DNA of 64,000 nt, from NCBI RefSeq assembly GCF_050496545.1, contig NZ_JBNVZV010000015.1, forward strand, positions 37,448-101,447. The letters are read 5' to 3'. A program made the translations under genes and the position numbers. Under the pieces are notes generated by a model, which did no database searches, was not told the DNA's origin, and saw only the letters and a program-made list of their open reading frames with translations. Every line of letters starts with the position of its first letter. The first letter of the stretch is position 1. Of the stretch, positions 1 to 8,101 are shown piece after piece. The DNA is from Phycicoccus avicenniae_A. Lineage in GTDB: Bacteria; Actinomycetota; Actinomycetes; Actinomycetales; Dermatophilaceae.

Positions 1-323
1 ACCGCCGTCAGGAAGTGGCTCGCGGCTCTGGGACTCTCTCGGTTACCAACGGCTCGACCAGTGTGACCATCAATAGCGACAGCACGTGGCATGCAGACCG
101 GACCGACCTCGGTAGAGAAGTCTTCCTTAACGGCGACGTCTACACCGTGGTGGCTGCGTCAGACAGGGCGCTGACACTCGACCGTCCCTACGCCGGCTCA
201 ACCGCGGCCCGGGCGATGTACGCCGAAGGGTCGGTGCCCTACGGACCCTCCTGGGTCGCGACGGTGCCCACGTCGCTAACGGTTCTGGAGCCCAATCGAC
301 CCGCCCTGTCGACGTTGCCGTGA
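1..323 (+). CDS. 5'-truncated hypothetical protein with phage-tail-like beta repeat
   Basis: The frame is open from the left edge (first full codon at position 3) to a TGA at 321-323, so the true start lies outside the window. About 107 residues are visible. The stretch beginning GTLSVTNGSTSVTINSDSTW, followed by an LNGDVYTVVAA and LTLDRPYAG pattern, resembles short beta domains I know from phage tail and fibre proteins. That resemblance is a memory-based impression, not a search result. No catalytic motif or membrane segment is visible. The next gene starts 19 bp downstream on the same strand, so the two may be cotranscribed. Confidence 0.5.
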   Translation, partial: RRQEVARGSGTLSVTNGSTSVTINSDSTWHADRTDLGREVFLNGDVYTVVAASDRALTLDRPYAGSTAARAMYAEGSVPYGPSWVATVPTSLTVLEPNRPALSTLP

Positions 324-342
324 AGCTCGCGGCAGCAATCTC

Positions 343-1497
343 ATGAGCCGCTCGCGCGGAAGGGCCGTGACGTCAGCGAAGTTGTCCACCGACGAGATCG
401 TTGCCATGAAGCGGTTGCTGGATCGCCGAAAACTGGTGCGGCTCAATACGATCGACGTAGTGAGAGCTGGCATCGACTTCGCACGGACCCGTTACTTGGA
501 GATCGAGCAGGCGATCACCAATCAGCGCATCAGCCAGTTGGCAGCCCCTCCTTCATTCCCCGAGATGGTCATCTACATCGCGATTGGAGGTCTCGTTGAC
601 CCCCTCGTCGCCGCCGGCCTTGAACGAGCGATGCGATTCGTCCTTAAGGACCACCTCAGTTTCGTCAAGGTGGCACTGCAGGGGACGGCAAAGCCGGAAG
701 TCGTCGAGGAGTGGAGAACCTTCTTCAAGATCGGCGCCAACTACAAGATCAAGCAGCTGAACATCCCGAGCGAGCAGTTCCTCAACCCGGAGACCACCTG
801 GGGCCGGCTCTACCGTTACGTGCCCCAATACGTCGGGAGCCGCCTCGACGAGGTTGTCCAGTTAGGACCGCCGAAGACGACCAGCCCCGTAGCGCCGTCT
901 CAACCGGTCGCCCAGCTGCTCTTGGTGCTCGACCTCTGGGTCTCGTCCTGGGAGCGGACCGTCGACTTGCAATATCGCAACTTCGACCTGCTCCTGGATC
1001 GGGGCGACGGGGCCAAGCTGAAGGAGGAACTTGCAGACGCTGAGGACTCAGACTCCCGCTCTGATAGTGGACAGTCGGTCAGTGCTGACCGTCACGAACA
1101 GGCGGAGCGGTTCGGAAATCTCGTGCTACTGCTGCTGTTCGCTCAAGCACACCCCCAGCTCGGGACGCTCGAGAGGGTGGAGAACCCGGTCCTGCTACGA
1201 CGGGACGGAAGCTTTGTCCACGAGCGCATTGTCAAGCAACCGCCCAGCAGTCGCGACGTCCTGCAGGTCGCCGTCGATCAGCTCGTGCATCCCCGAGCAC
1301 CATGGCCGCAACCAACCTTTCGGGAGTGGGCCCTCCAGGACTACCCCCGTCACGCGGCCAGTCTCGAGTCGGATCCGCACTTCAAGGAGGACATCTTCGT
1401 GCGGGCGTCGATCGAGCTGATCCGCTGCTCGTCTGTCGCACTTCAGGAGGTCATGAACAGCCCGACCGGCAACACGGAACTACTGCGCACCCGCTGA
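343..1497 (+). CDS. hypothetical protein, 384 aa
   Basis: I do not recognise this protein. The ATG at 343 opens a long frame with ordinary amino-acid composition. It is mostly helical in appearance, has no signal peptide and no clear transmembrane span; the most hydrophobic stretch is around residues 75-90. An acidic, serine-rich low-complexity linker follows at about residues 230-250 (ADAEDSDSRSDSG). A leucine-rich stretch (NLVLLLLFAQ) comes after the linker. Base composition is clearly lower in GC than in the right half of the window, which suggests accessory DNA. It follows the truncated phage-like gene by 19 bp, so the pair may belong to one mobile or phage-derived unit. Function unknown. 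Confidence 0.6.
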   Translation: MSRSRGRAVTSAKLSTDEIVAMKRLLDRRKLVRLNTIDVVRAGIDFARTRYLEIEQAITNQRISQLAAPPSFPEMVIYIAIGGLVDPLVAAGLERAMRFVLKDHLSFVKVALQGTAKPEVVEEWRTFFKIGANYKIKQLNIPSEQFLNPETTWGRLYRYVPQYVGSRLDEVVQLGPPKTTSPVAPSQPVAQLLLVLDLWVSSWERTVDLQYRNFDLLLDRGDGAKLKEELADAEDSDSRSDSGQSVSADRHEQAERFGNLVLLLLFAQAHPQLGTLERVENPVLLRRDGSFVHERIVKQPPSSRDVLQVAVDQLVHPRAPWPQPTFREWALQDYPRHAASLESDPHFKEDIFVRASIELIRCSSVALQEVMNSPTGNTELLRTR

Positions 1498-1640
1498 ACC
1501 TCGATGGCACCATCGCCGGGGCGCACCAATCTGGGTCCTGTCGCGGTCGGTTCCGGCGCATCGACATGCGTCTTAGCGCCGCCAGTCGACCGGCGGGTCG
1601 TCGCACACAGCCGACTGAGCAGTGAGGTTCGCGGCACGAT

Positions 1641-2369
1641 GTGGCTGTGAACCTCTGGGACGTTGACCCGCTCAACGTGCGCCCGACCTTGGTCGAAGAG
1701 CGCCGGGACCTGCTCGCGCTCCTCGCCGTGTTGAGCCCCGATCAATGGACCGCCCCCACGGAAGTCCCTGGGTGGACGGTCAAGGACCTCGCGCTCCACA
1801 TCCTCGATGACGACCTCGGCTGGCTCTCGCGGGGTCGCGACAGCGACTCCAGCAGTCTGCTCACCATCGAGGATCCCAGCGAGTTCGTCGACGCGCTCGC
1901 CGCGAAGAACCAGCGGTGGCTCGACGGCGCAGCCGGGCTCAGCCTTCCAGTAGTGGCCGGCCTCCTGGAATGGGCAGGCAACCAGATGGACGGCTACTAC
2001 GCGACGCTAGACCTGGCCGGTGAAGGACGGGTCGCATGGGCCAGCGACGGGCCAGTCCCGATCTGGTTCGACATCGCACAAGACCTCACCGAACGCTGGG
2101 TCCACCAGATGCAGATGCGCGGTCCGCTCGATCTGGTGGGCGAGTACCGCGACGCCTACCTCCCACTCGTCCTGCGCACGTTGGCCTGGGCACTACCCCA
2201 CCAGCTCACCCTCGAGGCGCCCACGAACACCACCGTCGATGTTGATCTCGGATCCGGCGGACGCTGGCACCTCGTCCGCCACCGCGCGTTCGCTGAGGCG
2301 ATCGCAATCTGCGTCTATCCGCCGCGAGACGACCTAGCTCATCGCCGCATGAGCGGACGTCCTGGGTAA
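1641..2369 (+). CDS. DinB/maleylpyruvate isomerase-type protein
   Basis: This 242-residue protein looks like the mycothiol-dependent maleylpyruvate isomerase N-terminal family, a DinB-like four-helix bundle common in actinobacteria. The signature PGWTVKDLALHILDDD (about residues 40-55) supplies one metal-binding histidine, and the ERWVHQMQMR motif (about 150-160) supplies another. Members bind a divalent metal and often use mycothiol; the substrate cannot be told from sequence. The annotated start is the GTG at 1641; the in-frame GTG at 1647, six bases after a CACGAT box, is equally plausible and would give a leaderless message. It ends one base before the stop of the convergent potassium channel gene. 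Confidence 0.75.
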   Translation: MAVNLWDVDPLNVRPTLVEERRDLLALLAVLSPDQWTAPTEVPGWTVKDLALHILDDDLGWLSRGRDSDSSSLLTIEDPSEFVDALAAKNQRWLDGAAGLSLPVVAGLLEWAGNQMDGYYATLDLAGEGRVAWASDGPVPIWFDIAQDLTERWVHQMQMRGPLDLVGEYRDAYLPLVLRTLAWALPHQLTLEAPTNTTVDVDLGSGGRWHLVRHRAFAEAIAICVYPPRDDLAHRRMSGRPG

Positions 2370-3020
2370 TCATTCGGCCGGCGGCGCCCCTTCGCTGCTC
2401 GCGCGCTGGACCTGGCCCACCATCCAGGTCGCGATCGATGCGGTCACCGCACCCACCACCGCGATCCCGACGATCATCAGCGCGACGGCGACGAAACGGC
2501 CCTCGGTCGTGACCGGGTACCGGTCGCCGTAGCCCACGGTCGTGACGGTTGTTGAGGCCCACCAGAGGGCGTCACCGAAGGAGGTGATGTTCGCCGTGGG
2601 TGCGTTCTGTTCTGCGTCGAGCACAGCGATCGCGCCGAGGAAGACGGCCAAGATGGCGACGCCTGCGACGTATGTCGAAACCCGCCCGATCAACGAGCTT
2701 GCAGCTGAGCGATTGAGGACCCGCGCGAAGGCCAACAGCCTCAACAGCCGCAGCGGGCGCAGCATCGGTAGCACGATCAGCGCGACGTCGTACCAATGCC
2801 GGGCCACGTACTCTACGCGGTGTTCCGCGAGCCACACGCGCGCAGAGAAGTCCACCGCGAACGCTCCCCAGACCGTCCAGGACGCCACGGTGAGGAAGCT
2901 CCGCAGGTCTGAGTCCAGGCGCGGGTCCAATACTGGCCAGGCGTAGGCGAGGAGGAAGGCGACCGCCAGGAGCAGGAGAGGCACCTCTGCGCGGCGCTCC
3001 CATCGCTCCACCCGAGTCAC
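2370..3020 (-). CDS. voltage-gated-type potassium channel
   Basis: The 216-residue membrane protein has the layout of a single-domain six-helix cation channel. Hydrophobic spans lie at about 12-30, 42-60 and 75-88, followed by an arginine-rich S4-like helix at about 88-104, then S5 at about 115-135 and S6 at about 176-200. The selectivity filter TVGYGD is at residues 161-166, in a pore loop preceded by WWASTTVT. This filter is diagnostic for K+ selectivity. The protein lacks the long C-terminal regulatory (RCK) domain, ending about 15 residues after S6. The GTG start at 3020 is supported by a TAACGT box six bases upstream. Confidence 0.9.
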   Translation of the reverse strand: MTRVERWERRAEVPLLLLAVAFLLAYAWPVLDPRLDSDLRSFLTVASWTVWGAFAVDFSARVWLAEHRVEYVARHWYDVALIVLPMLRPLRLLRLLAFARVLNRSAASSLIGRVSTYVAGVAILAVFLGAIAVLDAEQNAPTANITSFGDALWWASTTVTTVGYGDRYPVTTEGRFVAVALMIVGIAVVGAVTASIATWMVGQVQRASSEGAPPAE

Positions 3021-3026
3021 ATGGCC

Positions 3027-3032
3027 ACGTTA
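3027..3032 (-). promoter_or_regulatory. -10 box of potassium channel gene (leaderless type)
   Basis: On the minus strand the hexamer TAACGT ends six bases before the GTG at 3020. A TANNNT hexamer at this distance implies transcription starting on or next to the start codon. Confidence 0.55.
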
Positions 3033-3191
3033 GGCCGAACGACGGTTTCCCCGCATCAGTCCGGCGAAGTGCGGCTTGCGGCAGGAACGGGTGGATCGCT
3101 GTTATAGACGCGTCACTTCGCCGCCTGCTGACCGCCTGAAGTCGTGATGTTAGTGCGGTCCTTGCGACATGATCGGGCCTTGCCCCATTTC

Positions 3192-3731
3192 CTTGCCCAG
3201 GTGCTCCAGCGGCTGAGGTGCCACTTGACGGTGGGCTATCGGACCGCGAGCTCTCGCGAGTGCAGGACAAGCTCAGCTTCACCTTCGGCCCCGAGCATCG
3301 CGACCTTCTCCAGTCGGCAATGCCCGTAGGCAGGTCTTGGCCGGACTGGCGGAAAGATCCCGAGCACGAGTTGCGAGGACGCCTCGACTGGCCACTTGAA
3401 GGTGTCATCTTCGACGTACACAGCAACGTGGTTCTGGTCGGTCTTATCGGGACCTCGTCCTGATGGCAGTGACGACCGTGAACGCGAGGCGCCCACAACT
3501 TGCGCATGTTCCGAGGCGCGTCCCGCTGTTCTCGCGTCGTTGACTGACGTCAGATCCGCAGTTCGCGCCGAGCCCGGTCTTCTCGCTTCAGACCGACGTC
3601 ATCTTCTACGGCGACAACCTGCTCGACCACGTCGCTCACGAGTTCGACGCCCCGCCCCTGCAACCTCCGACCGGACAAACGTGCCCTTCTGGTCCAGCCT
3701 GGCCCAAGGTGCCGAGAACCGTGATCTGTAG
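3192..3731 (+). pseudogene. SMI1/KNR4-like gene broken by several frameshifts
   Basis: Pieces of one protein can be read in order but in changing frames. Frame one (from 3218) gives LSDRELSRVQDKLSFTFGPE through RLDWPLEGVIFDVHSN. The next piece (about 3426-3480) gives TWFW then GPRPDGSDDREREA. A third (3571-3660) gives SPVFSLQTDVIFYGDNLLDH followed by VAHEF. The end (3681-3731) returns to the second frame with VPFWSSLAQGAENRDL and a stop. This order matches a family of about 150-180 residue SMI1/KNR4-like hypothetical proteins that I remember from actinobacteria. An upstream piece, LAQVLQRL (about 3192-3213), is also shifted. At least three indels make it non-functional, unless the sequence itself has errors here. 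Confidence 0.75.
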
Positions 3732-3864
3732 CGGCACCCTTGGTCGATCAAGTCGCAACACCACTCTCTGAGACCCAGTGCATTCCGCCGTGAGTCGAAC
3801 TCCCTCTCACGCGGCGTGAGCGGACGTTGACCTGAATGATGCGACCGTTGGCTGCGGCTGATTC

Positions 3865-4350
3865 ATGCTGTCGACCGTGGTGGACCCGGTGACTCAACGC
3901 GTGGTCATTGCAAGTGGCCGGTATCGAGCCTGTGTCATCGGACATCTGTTGCTGCTAGCGCTGTTGACGGACGGTGGCCTACTTGACCCTGACCCAAGTG
4001 CCGGCGATTCCGCATGGCCGGGCGTGTTCATCTTCATCTTGAGCACCTTGGCCGTGCTGGTAGGTCGCGCCGCTCGGCTTGGCTTGGTAATTGACGGGGA
4101 AGACGTCACGACTCGTGGCCTCTGCGTCAGCCGGCGAACGCCGACCTCAGATGTGCTGCAGGTCGAAGCGGTTGGATACAGCGGGCAGATGAACTGGTAC
4201 GGGCACTCACGCTTCTTCCGAATGCTTCGACTTGACCTCCGCGATGGCCAGCGGGACGTGCCGATGGTTATTGCATTCGGCAGGCAGGCCCACCCGCTCC
4301 AGCAACGAGCCAACGCAGCGTTGAGCGAGGTCCGGATGGGGCAGGCGTGA
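3865..4350 (+). CDS. small membrane protein with C-terminal PH-like region
   Basis: This 161-residue protein was not recognised by family. Two hydrophobic segments lie at about residues 22-38 and 48-66, separated by a short acidic, proline-containing loop (DPDPSAGD). The remaining 90 residues look like a soluble beta-rich domain (GLVIDGEDVTTRGL, then MLRLDLRDG), similar in layout to actinobacterial PH-like membrane proteins that begin with two helices. That comparison is inference. The ATG at 3865 has no strong ribosome binding site, and an in-frame GTG at 3880 is possible. It stands alone between a pseudogene and another hypothetical gene. Confidence 0.55.
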   Translation: MLSTVVDPVTQRVVIASGRYRACVIGHLLLLALLTDGGLLDPDPSAGDSAWPGVFIFILSTLAVLVGRAARLGLVIDGEDVTTRGLCVSRRTPTSDVLQVEAVGYSGQMNWYGHSRFFRMLRLDLRDGQRDVPMVIAFGRQAHPLQQRANAALSEVRMGQA

Positions 4351-4441
4351 CCCAACGACGCGGCGTGGGTGATGCGCGCTCTGCGGCGAGCGCATGTCCG
4401 AGCTAGGGTGCTGGCCTACTCCTTGTGAGAGCGTCTGAACC

Positions 4442-4834
4442 ATGTCGTGGCGACCTCCGGATGAGATCCTGGCGGAGACTCGTGACTCCCGCCTGGATCC
4501 TTACCGGGAGCGTGCCGCCACCCTCGGAGGCGGCGGGGACGTCGACGCCACGCTCTTCCTGCGCGTGGAGGTGTACTGGACGCAGGCCGCCGGTCACCTG
4601 TGGTGGCGGGGTTGGTCAAAGCCCTTCGAGGTTCCTCACGGCTACATGGTGTTTGCCGATGGCCGCTTCGATGACTGGCTCGTGGGGCGGGAGGAAATGG
4701 ACGAGGACCTCGCCGACTGGTCCCAGAGCAGGCTGCGCTACGGCGGCGAACTGCTAGAAGTTGAATGGCTAGACGATGCGGCATCTCGCCACGTGCGCGA
4801 CGAGGTCTTCAACCTCGGGCCCCCGATCTACTGA
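4442..4834 (+). CDS. hypothetical protein, 130 aa
   Basis: I do not recognise this protein. It is acidic, soluble and rich in tryptophan (about nine Trp in 130 residues, including HLWWRGW), with no signal peptide or membrane span. An alternating pattern in the middle (ATLFLRVEVYWTQAAGHLWW) suggests beta strands. A TAGGGT box about 38 bases before the ATG at 4442 could be its -10 element and would give a leadered transcript. It ends 61 bp from the convergent gene at 4895. Reading-frame length and composition support a real gene, but no function can be given. Confidence 0.55.
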   Translation: MSWRPPDEILAETRDSRLDPYRERAATLGGGGDVDATLFLRVEVYWTQAAGHLWWRGWSKPFEVPHGYMVFADGRFDDWLVGREEMDEDLADWSQSRLRYGGELLEVEWLDDAASRHVRDEVFNLGPPIY

Positions 4835-4894
4835 GCCCATGACCGCCAGTGTTGAACGCACCCGGCTGATCGCATCGCGTAATGACCTTTCGTG

Positions 4895-5188
4895 TCAGTG
4901 GACCTCTCGCGGAAGGAAGACAACGAAGTCGGCGTCGGCGACTGCACGTCGCCGCAGCTCGTCCGAGGGCGCGAACTGACTCGTCCGTGCCTTCGACAGG
5001 CCGTGCAGTCCGACCGCCTTCAGTGCCCGCATTGCTGCCGCTCGATCCGGAGAGTTCACGCCGATCTGCCAGTTGCGATCGTTGTCGTCATAGGCCGAGC
5101 ACGCGAGAGTCATCCGACCATCCGCCTCGGGGCACCAACCAACGAACGCGACCTTGAGGCTCGGCGGCATGACATTGATCCCCTCCAC
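4895..5188 (-). CDS. hypothetical protein, 97 aa
   Basis: A short soluble protein, not recognised. It opens with MEGINVMPPSLKVAFVGWCP, contains an ACSAYDDNDRNWQIG stretch, and ends in a RRAVADADFVVFLPREVH tail that looks like a final strand. There is no signal peptide or membrane segment. The GTG start at 5188 lies six bases after a TAGAAT hexamer on the minus strand, a spacing seen before many genes in this window. This is the best evidence that the frame is expressed. Its neighbours are other short accessory genes of unknown role. Confidence 0.5.
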   Translation of the reverse strand: MEGINVMPPSLKVAFVGWCPEADGRMTLACSAYDDNDRNWQIGVNSPDRAAAMRALKAVGLHGLSKARTSQFAPSDELRRRAVADADFVVFLPREVH

Positions 5189-5194
5189 GCGACG

Positions 5195-5200
5195 ATTCTA
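5195..5200 (-). promoter_or_regulatory. -10 box of 97-aa hypothetical gene (leaderless type)
   Basis: On the minus strand TAGAAT ends six bases before the GTG at 5188, matching the TANNNT-N6 pattern seen repeatedly in this window. Confidence 0.5.
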
Positions 5201-5261
5201 TTGACCGCCCGTACAAGTGACCGCTCATCGGCATGAGCGATGGCGTCGGACACGCTTTAGG

Positions 5262-5795
5262 TCATTTGAGGCGACGGTTGAGAGCGTCGATGAGTGTCGT
5301 CATCGCGGACGTCAGGGAGCCGAGGTCTCGGTCGTAGATGCGGCCGGTGTCGAGCCGCAATGACAGCTCGAAGAGGATCTCGGCGTAGTCCGAGGACGCT
5401 CTGGGACGAGACTCTGCGGCCATCTCGACGCGCACCTGCTCGACGACCCGTTGGGTCTTGACGACCTCCACGACTCGCTCCACGACGTCGACGGCGCACA
5501 GGCCGGCGGCGGCGGCGCGGCGTTGCTCCCACGCGCGGTGTCGGCAGGTGTCGGAGCACCACTTCGGGATGCGGCCGCGGGCCGGCACCGGGAAGTCGGT
5601 GCCGCACCAGTTGCAGCTAAGGGTGCTCGGGCGTTCGACCTTTCGGCGATGGCTAGGAGGCCGAACCGGGGCCTGACTTGAGGGGTGTGGTGACGGCTCT
5701 GTCGGCGGCTCGCCGAGGTTCAAGAGGGTCAGCTGGTCCACCCCGGGACGGCCCTGGATGTGCCGCGCTGATCTGCTCGAGCGTGTCGTTGCCAT
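5262..5795 (-). CDS. zinc-ribbon-like hypothetical protein
   Basis: The 177-residue protein has a disordered, proline-rich N-terminus (about 1-55) and a four-cysteine element at about 60-85. It reads CNWCGTDFPVPARGRIPKWC followed by SDTC, then RHRAWEQRRAAA. This CxxC...CxxxC arrangement followed by an arginine-rich helix is typical of small zinc-binding modules in actinobacterial proteins of unknown role. A helical segment with VVERVVEVVKTQRVVEQVRV follows and may be a short coiled coil. The C-terminal 50 residues look helical. No partner gene is adjacent. DNA or RNA binding is possible but only inferred from the zinc motif and basic helix. Confidence 0.6.
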   Translation of the reverse strand: MATTRSSRSARHIQGRPGVDQLTLLNLGEPPTEPSPHPSSQAPVRPPSHRRKVERPSTLSCNWCGTDFPVPARGRIPKWCSDTCRHRAWEQRRAAAAGLCAVDVVERVVEVVKTQRVVEQVRVEMAAESRPRASSDYAEILFELSLRLDTGRIYDRDLGSLTSAMTTLIDALNRRLK

Positions 5796-6065
5796 GACTC
5801 CGAAGGCATGTACCTCCCCGGCGGGTGGACCTGTCGCAGATCGTCACAACGACCGAGGCGACCGAGAATGCATGAGGTGTGCCGTGGATGGGTTGGTGGG
5901 ATCTTGCCTAGCTCGAGGACAGCCCTTCGCGTTCGACGGTGGCTGTGTCGGTCGGGTCGTGGATCGGTGTCCGTGAGCAGGTGGTGGCAGGGCATCGGAA
6001 GGGGTCCGGGCGGCTGGTGCACTGAGTGGCCGCGGCGGACGGCCGTTCGACCGATCGGGTGACGG

Positions 6066-6776
6066 TCAGGTCAGGGTGCGACGCTCGGCGCGCTCGACGA
6101 CGAGGCGCGCAGCCTCACCGACGGTGAGGCCCTCGCTCCGGCCGAGTTCGACGAGCGCGTCGTAGGCCGACTCGGGGTCGAGGGAACGCACGTATCCCAG
6201 CGCTCCCTTGGCCTGCTCGACCACCACCCGGTCCTCGAGCGCGTGAGCGACGGCACGGCCGAGGGCGTCGTCGGGCAGCGCGCCCTTGCTGAGGATGAGC
6301 AGCGTCGCGGCGTCGGCCAGGGCTCGGGTGTGCTCCGCGACGTCGGCCGGCTCGGCCGTCGCGTCAACCCAGAACAGGTTCAAGCCTCCGAAGGCCGTGT
6401 CACGCCAGGTGAGGGGAAGGGCGTGGACGACCTCGAAGCCGGCCTCGACGACCCGGCGGCCGGTCTGCGGCCAGCGTCCGATGAGGTCCTCGCGCCCACG
6501 TCCGACGACGGGCCGCCCCGTCTCGATCGCGTCGAGGCAGGGTCCCTCTTGCGCCTGGAGCTGGGCGAGCTCAAGGTCTGTGGCCCGGTGGGACGTGGCG
6601 ACGAGCAGCTCGGCGGTGCCGCCCTCCATCCGCACGAGGATGCCTCCGGCCTGTGCCCCCACGGCGTCGACGGTCCGGGACAGGAGGGCGGCCAACGGGC
6701 CGATGGTGTCGTCGTGAGCGTCGACCATCGCCGCCGTCGACGACTGCAGGACCGCAGCCAGCGTCGTGTCGGTCAT
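6066..6776 (-). CDS. GAF-ANTAR regulator (second of pair)
   Basis: A GAF sensor domain spans about residues 25-165, with the EGPCLDAIETGRPVVGR stretch near its middle. A C-terminal ANTAR domain (about 170-230) carries the typical DRVVVEQAKGALGYVRSLDP and AYDALVELGRSEGLTVGEAA helices. ANTAR domains bind paired short hairpins in nascent RNA and prevent transcription termination, so this is probably a soluble antitermination regulator driven by a ligand sensed by the GAF domain. The ligand is unknown. Its ATG overlaps the stop of the preceding paralogue by 4 bp (6773-6776), so both are translated together. No target hairpin pair was recognised nearby. Confidence 0.85.
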   Translation of the reverse strand: MTDTTLAAVLQSSTAAMVDAHDDTIGPLAALLSRTVDAVGAQAGGILVRMEGGTAELLVATSHRATDLELAQLQAQEGPCLDAIETGRPVVGRGREDLIGRWPQTGRRVVEAGFEVVHALPLTWRDTAFGGLNLFWVDATAEPADVAEHTRALADAATLLILSKGALPDDALGRAVAHALEDRVVVEQAKGALGYVRSLDPESAYDALVELGRSEGLTVGEAARLVVERAERRTLT

Positions 6777-7504
6777 GTCGTGCCCTCCTCCAGCTCGTCG
6801 GAGAGGACGAGCCGTTGTTCGATGATGTCACGCGCGGTCTCTGCGAGGCTTGTCCCGCGGACGTAGGCGTGAGCCCTGATCAGGGCCAGGGCGTCGGCGG
6901 CCCGAACACCCAGCTGGGCCATGACGAAGCCCACACCTTGGTGCACGGAGGAGCGCCGAGCCCATGAGTTGACGACGGCGCCGCCCTCCTCCTGGGCTTG
7001 CTTGACGAGGGCGGCGCCGATCACGCCGGCCACGACTCGGGCGGTCAGCGGGTCCAGTCCTGTTGTGCGACCCCGCTCCCAGAGCGTCAGGACGCCGAGC
7101 GTGGTGCCGGCCACCGTCATCGGGACGGCGTGGACGATGACGGCGTGACCGTCGTCGACGCCGGTGAGGTCGAGCAAGGGCCATCCGAGCGGCCGCTGAC
7201 CGCCCGGCTCCACCACGGCGTACCGGTAGTCGGCGGCCGAGTACGCGTCGGCGCTGGGGCCCTGTTGGACGACCTCCTGGCGGGCTTCGATCTCGTTCGC
7301 GGTCGCGTCGGTGCTCGACAGGGTCAGCCGCTCGGCGTCGGTGTAGGCAAGGGTGATCGCGCCGCCATCGCAGCCCAACAAGTCTGTTGCTGCCCGGCAC
7401 AGGCGGTCGCTCAGGGGCGTACGACCGTGGCCGTCGGAGATGCTCCGGCCGAGCCGCCGCAGGATCCTGCCGAGGTCGTGGGCGCTCGACTCCTCACCGG
7501 TCAC
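6773..7504 (-). CDS. GAF-ANTAR regulator (first of pair)
   Basis: The 243-residue protein is a paralogue of the next gene. It has a GAF domain at about residues 30-175, including the ALTLxRPLGWPLLDLTG-like core, and a C-terminal ANTAR domain at about 180-238 with the motif HQGVGFVMAQLGVRAADALA and the final DIIEQRLVLSDELEEG helix. Family knowledge gives RNA-binding antitermination. The two genes overlap by 4 bp and form a bicistronic unit. The GTG start at 7504 is preceded by GAGGACCC, a usable ribosome binding site. Two tandem ANTAR proteins may form hetero-oligomers, but nothing in the sequence tests this. Confidence 0.85.
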   Translation of the reverse strand: MTGEESSAHDLGRILRRLGRSISDGHGRTPLSDRLCRAATDLLGCDGGAITLAYTDAERLTLSSTDATANEIEARQEVVQQGPSADAYSAADYRYAVVEPGGQRPLGWPLLDLTGVDDGHAVIVHAVPMTVAGTTLGVLTLWERGRTTGLDPLTARVVAGVIGAALVKQAQEEGGAVVNSWARRSSVHQGVGFVMAQLGVRAADALALIRAHAYVRGTSLAETARDIIEQRLVLSDELEEGTT

Positions 7505-7806
7505 GGCGGGTCCTCGGCGTCCGTGGTCGCGGGCTCACCCGCAACGTCTACCCCGTGCCGCGAGCCGGACACCTCATCGTTCCCGGCGCGCCGTCAGGTG
7601 CTCATCGTGGCGCGTCTCGACACCGGGGGCGAGCGGGCCATGACGTGGCGCGCGAAAGGGCCGAAGCGCGGCTCAGCGGCTGCGTCGGTGGCGCTCGCGG
7701 GGCAACCGATCCGGGGCATCGGGGAGTGACCCGGTGTCGGTGACCTCGCTCGCCACGTCGCGCAGCTTGGCGTTGAGGGCCATGCTCACGTCGCGCAGCA
7801 GCCCGG
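7505..7806. other. 302-bp stretch without a supported gene
   Basis: No complete gene is supported here. On the minus strand a frame ending with a TGA at 7673-7675 reads MALNAKLRDVASEVTDTG and looks protein-like for about 40 codons, but it has no start or recognised domain. It may be the decayed end of a gene opposite the sortase fragment. Confidence 0.4.
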
Positions 7807-8031
7807 TTGCGCGAGCTCCGGCCGGGTGACGACGTCGAGGTCGAACGCAATGACGGCACCGTCCTCACCTTCACCGTCCGTCGGCTCGAGAGCTTCGCCA
7901 AAGACGACTTCCCGACCGCGCGCGTCTACGGCCCCGCCCCCGGCCCGGTGCTGCGTCTCATCACCTGCAGCGGCGACATCGACCCCGTGAGCGGGCACTA
8001 CCTCGACAACACCGTCGTCTTTGCCTCCTGA
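7807..8031 (+). pseudogene. C-terminal fragment of a class F sortase
   Basis: The 74-codon frame reads like the last half of an actinobacterial class F sortase. It has a beta-barrel strand (GDDVEVERNDGTVLTFTVRR), then RLESFAKDDFPTARVYG, then LRLITCSGDIDPVSGHYLDN. The catalytic cysteine is in TCSG, and the usual class F ending DNxVVxA is present. The N-terminal membrane anchor and the catalytic histidine region, which should lie about 60 residues earlier, are missing: upstream DNA shows no continuation in any frame. It is therefore a remnant, although a short cytosolic product could still be made. Confidence 0.7.
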
Positions 8032-8101
8032 GCGCTCACCCGGGCCACCGGGGGTACGGTGGAGATGACCGTGCAGGTGCGCCGCAACGTGCTGACGTGA
8101 C

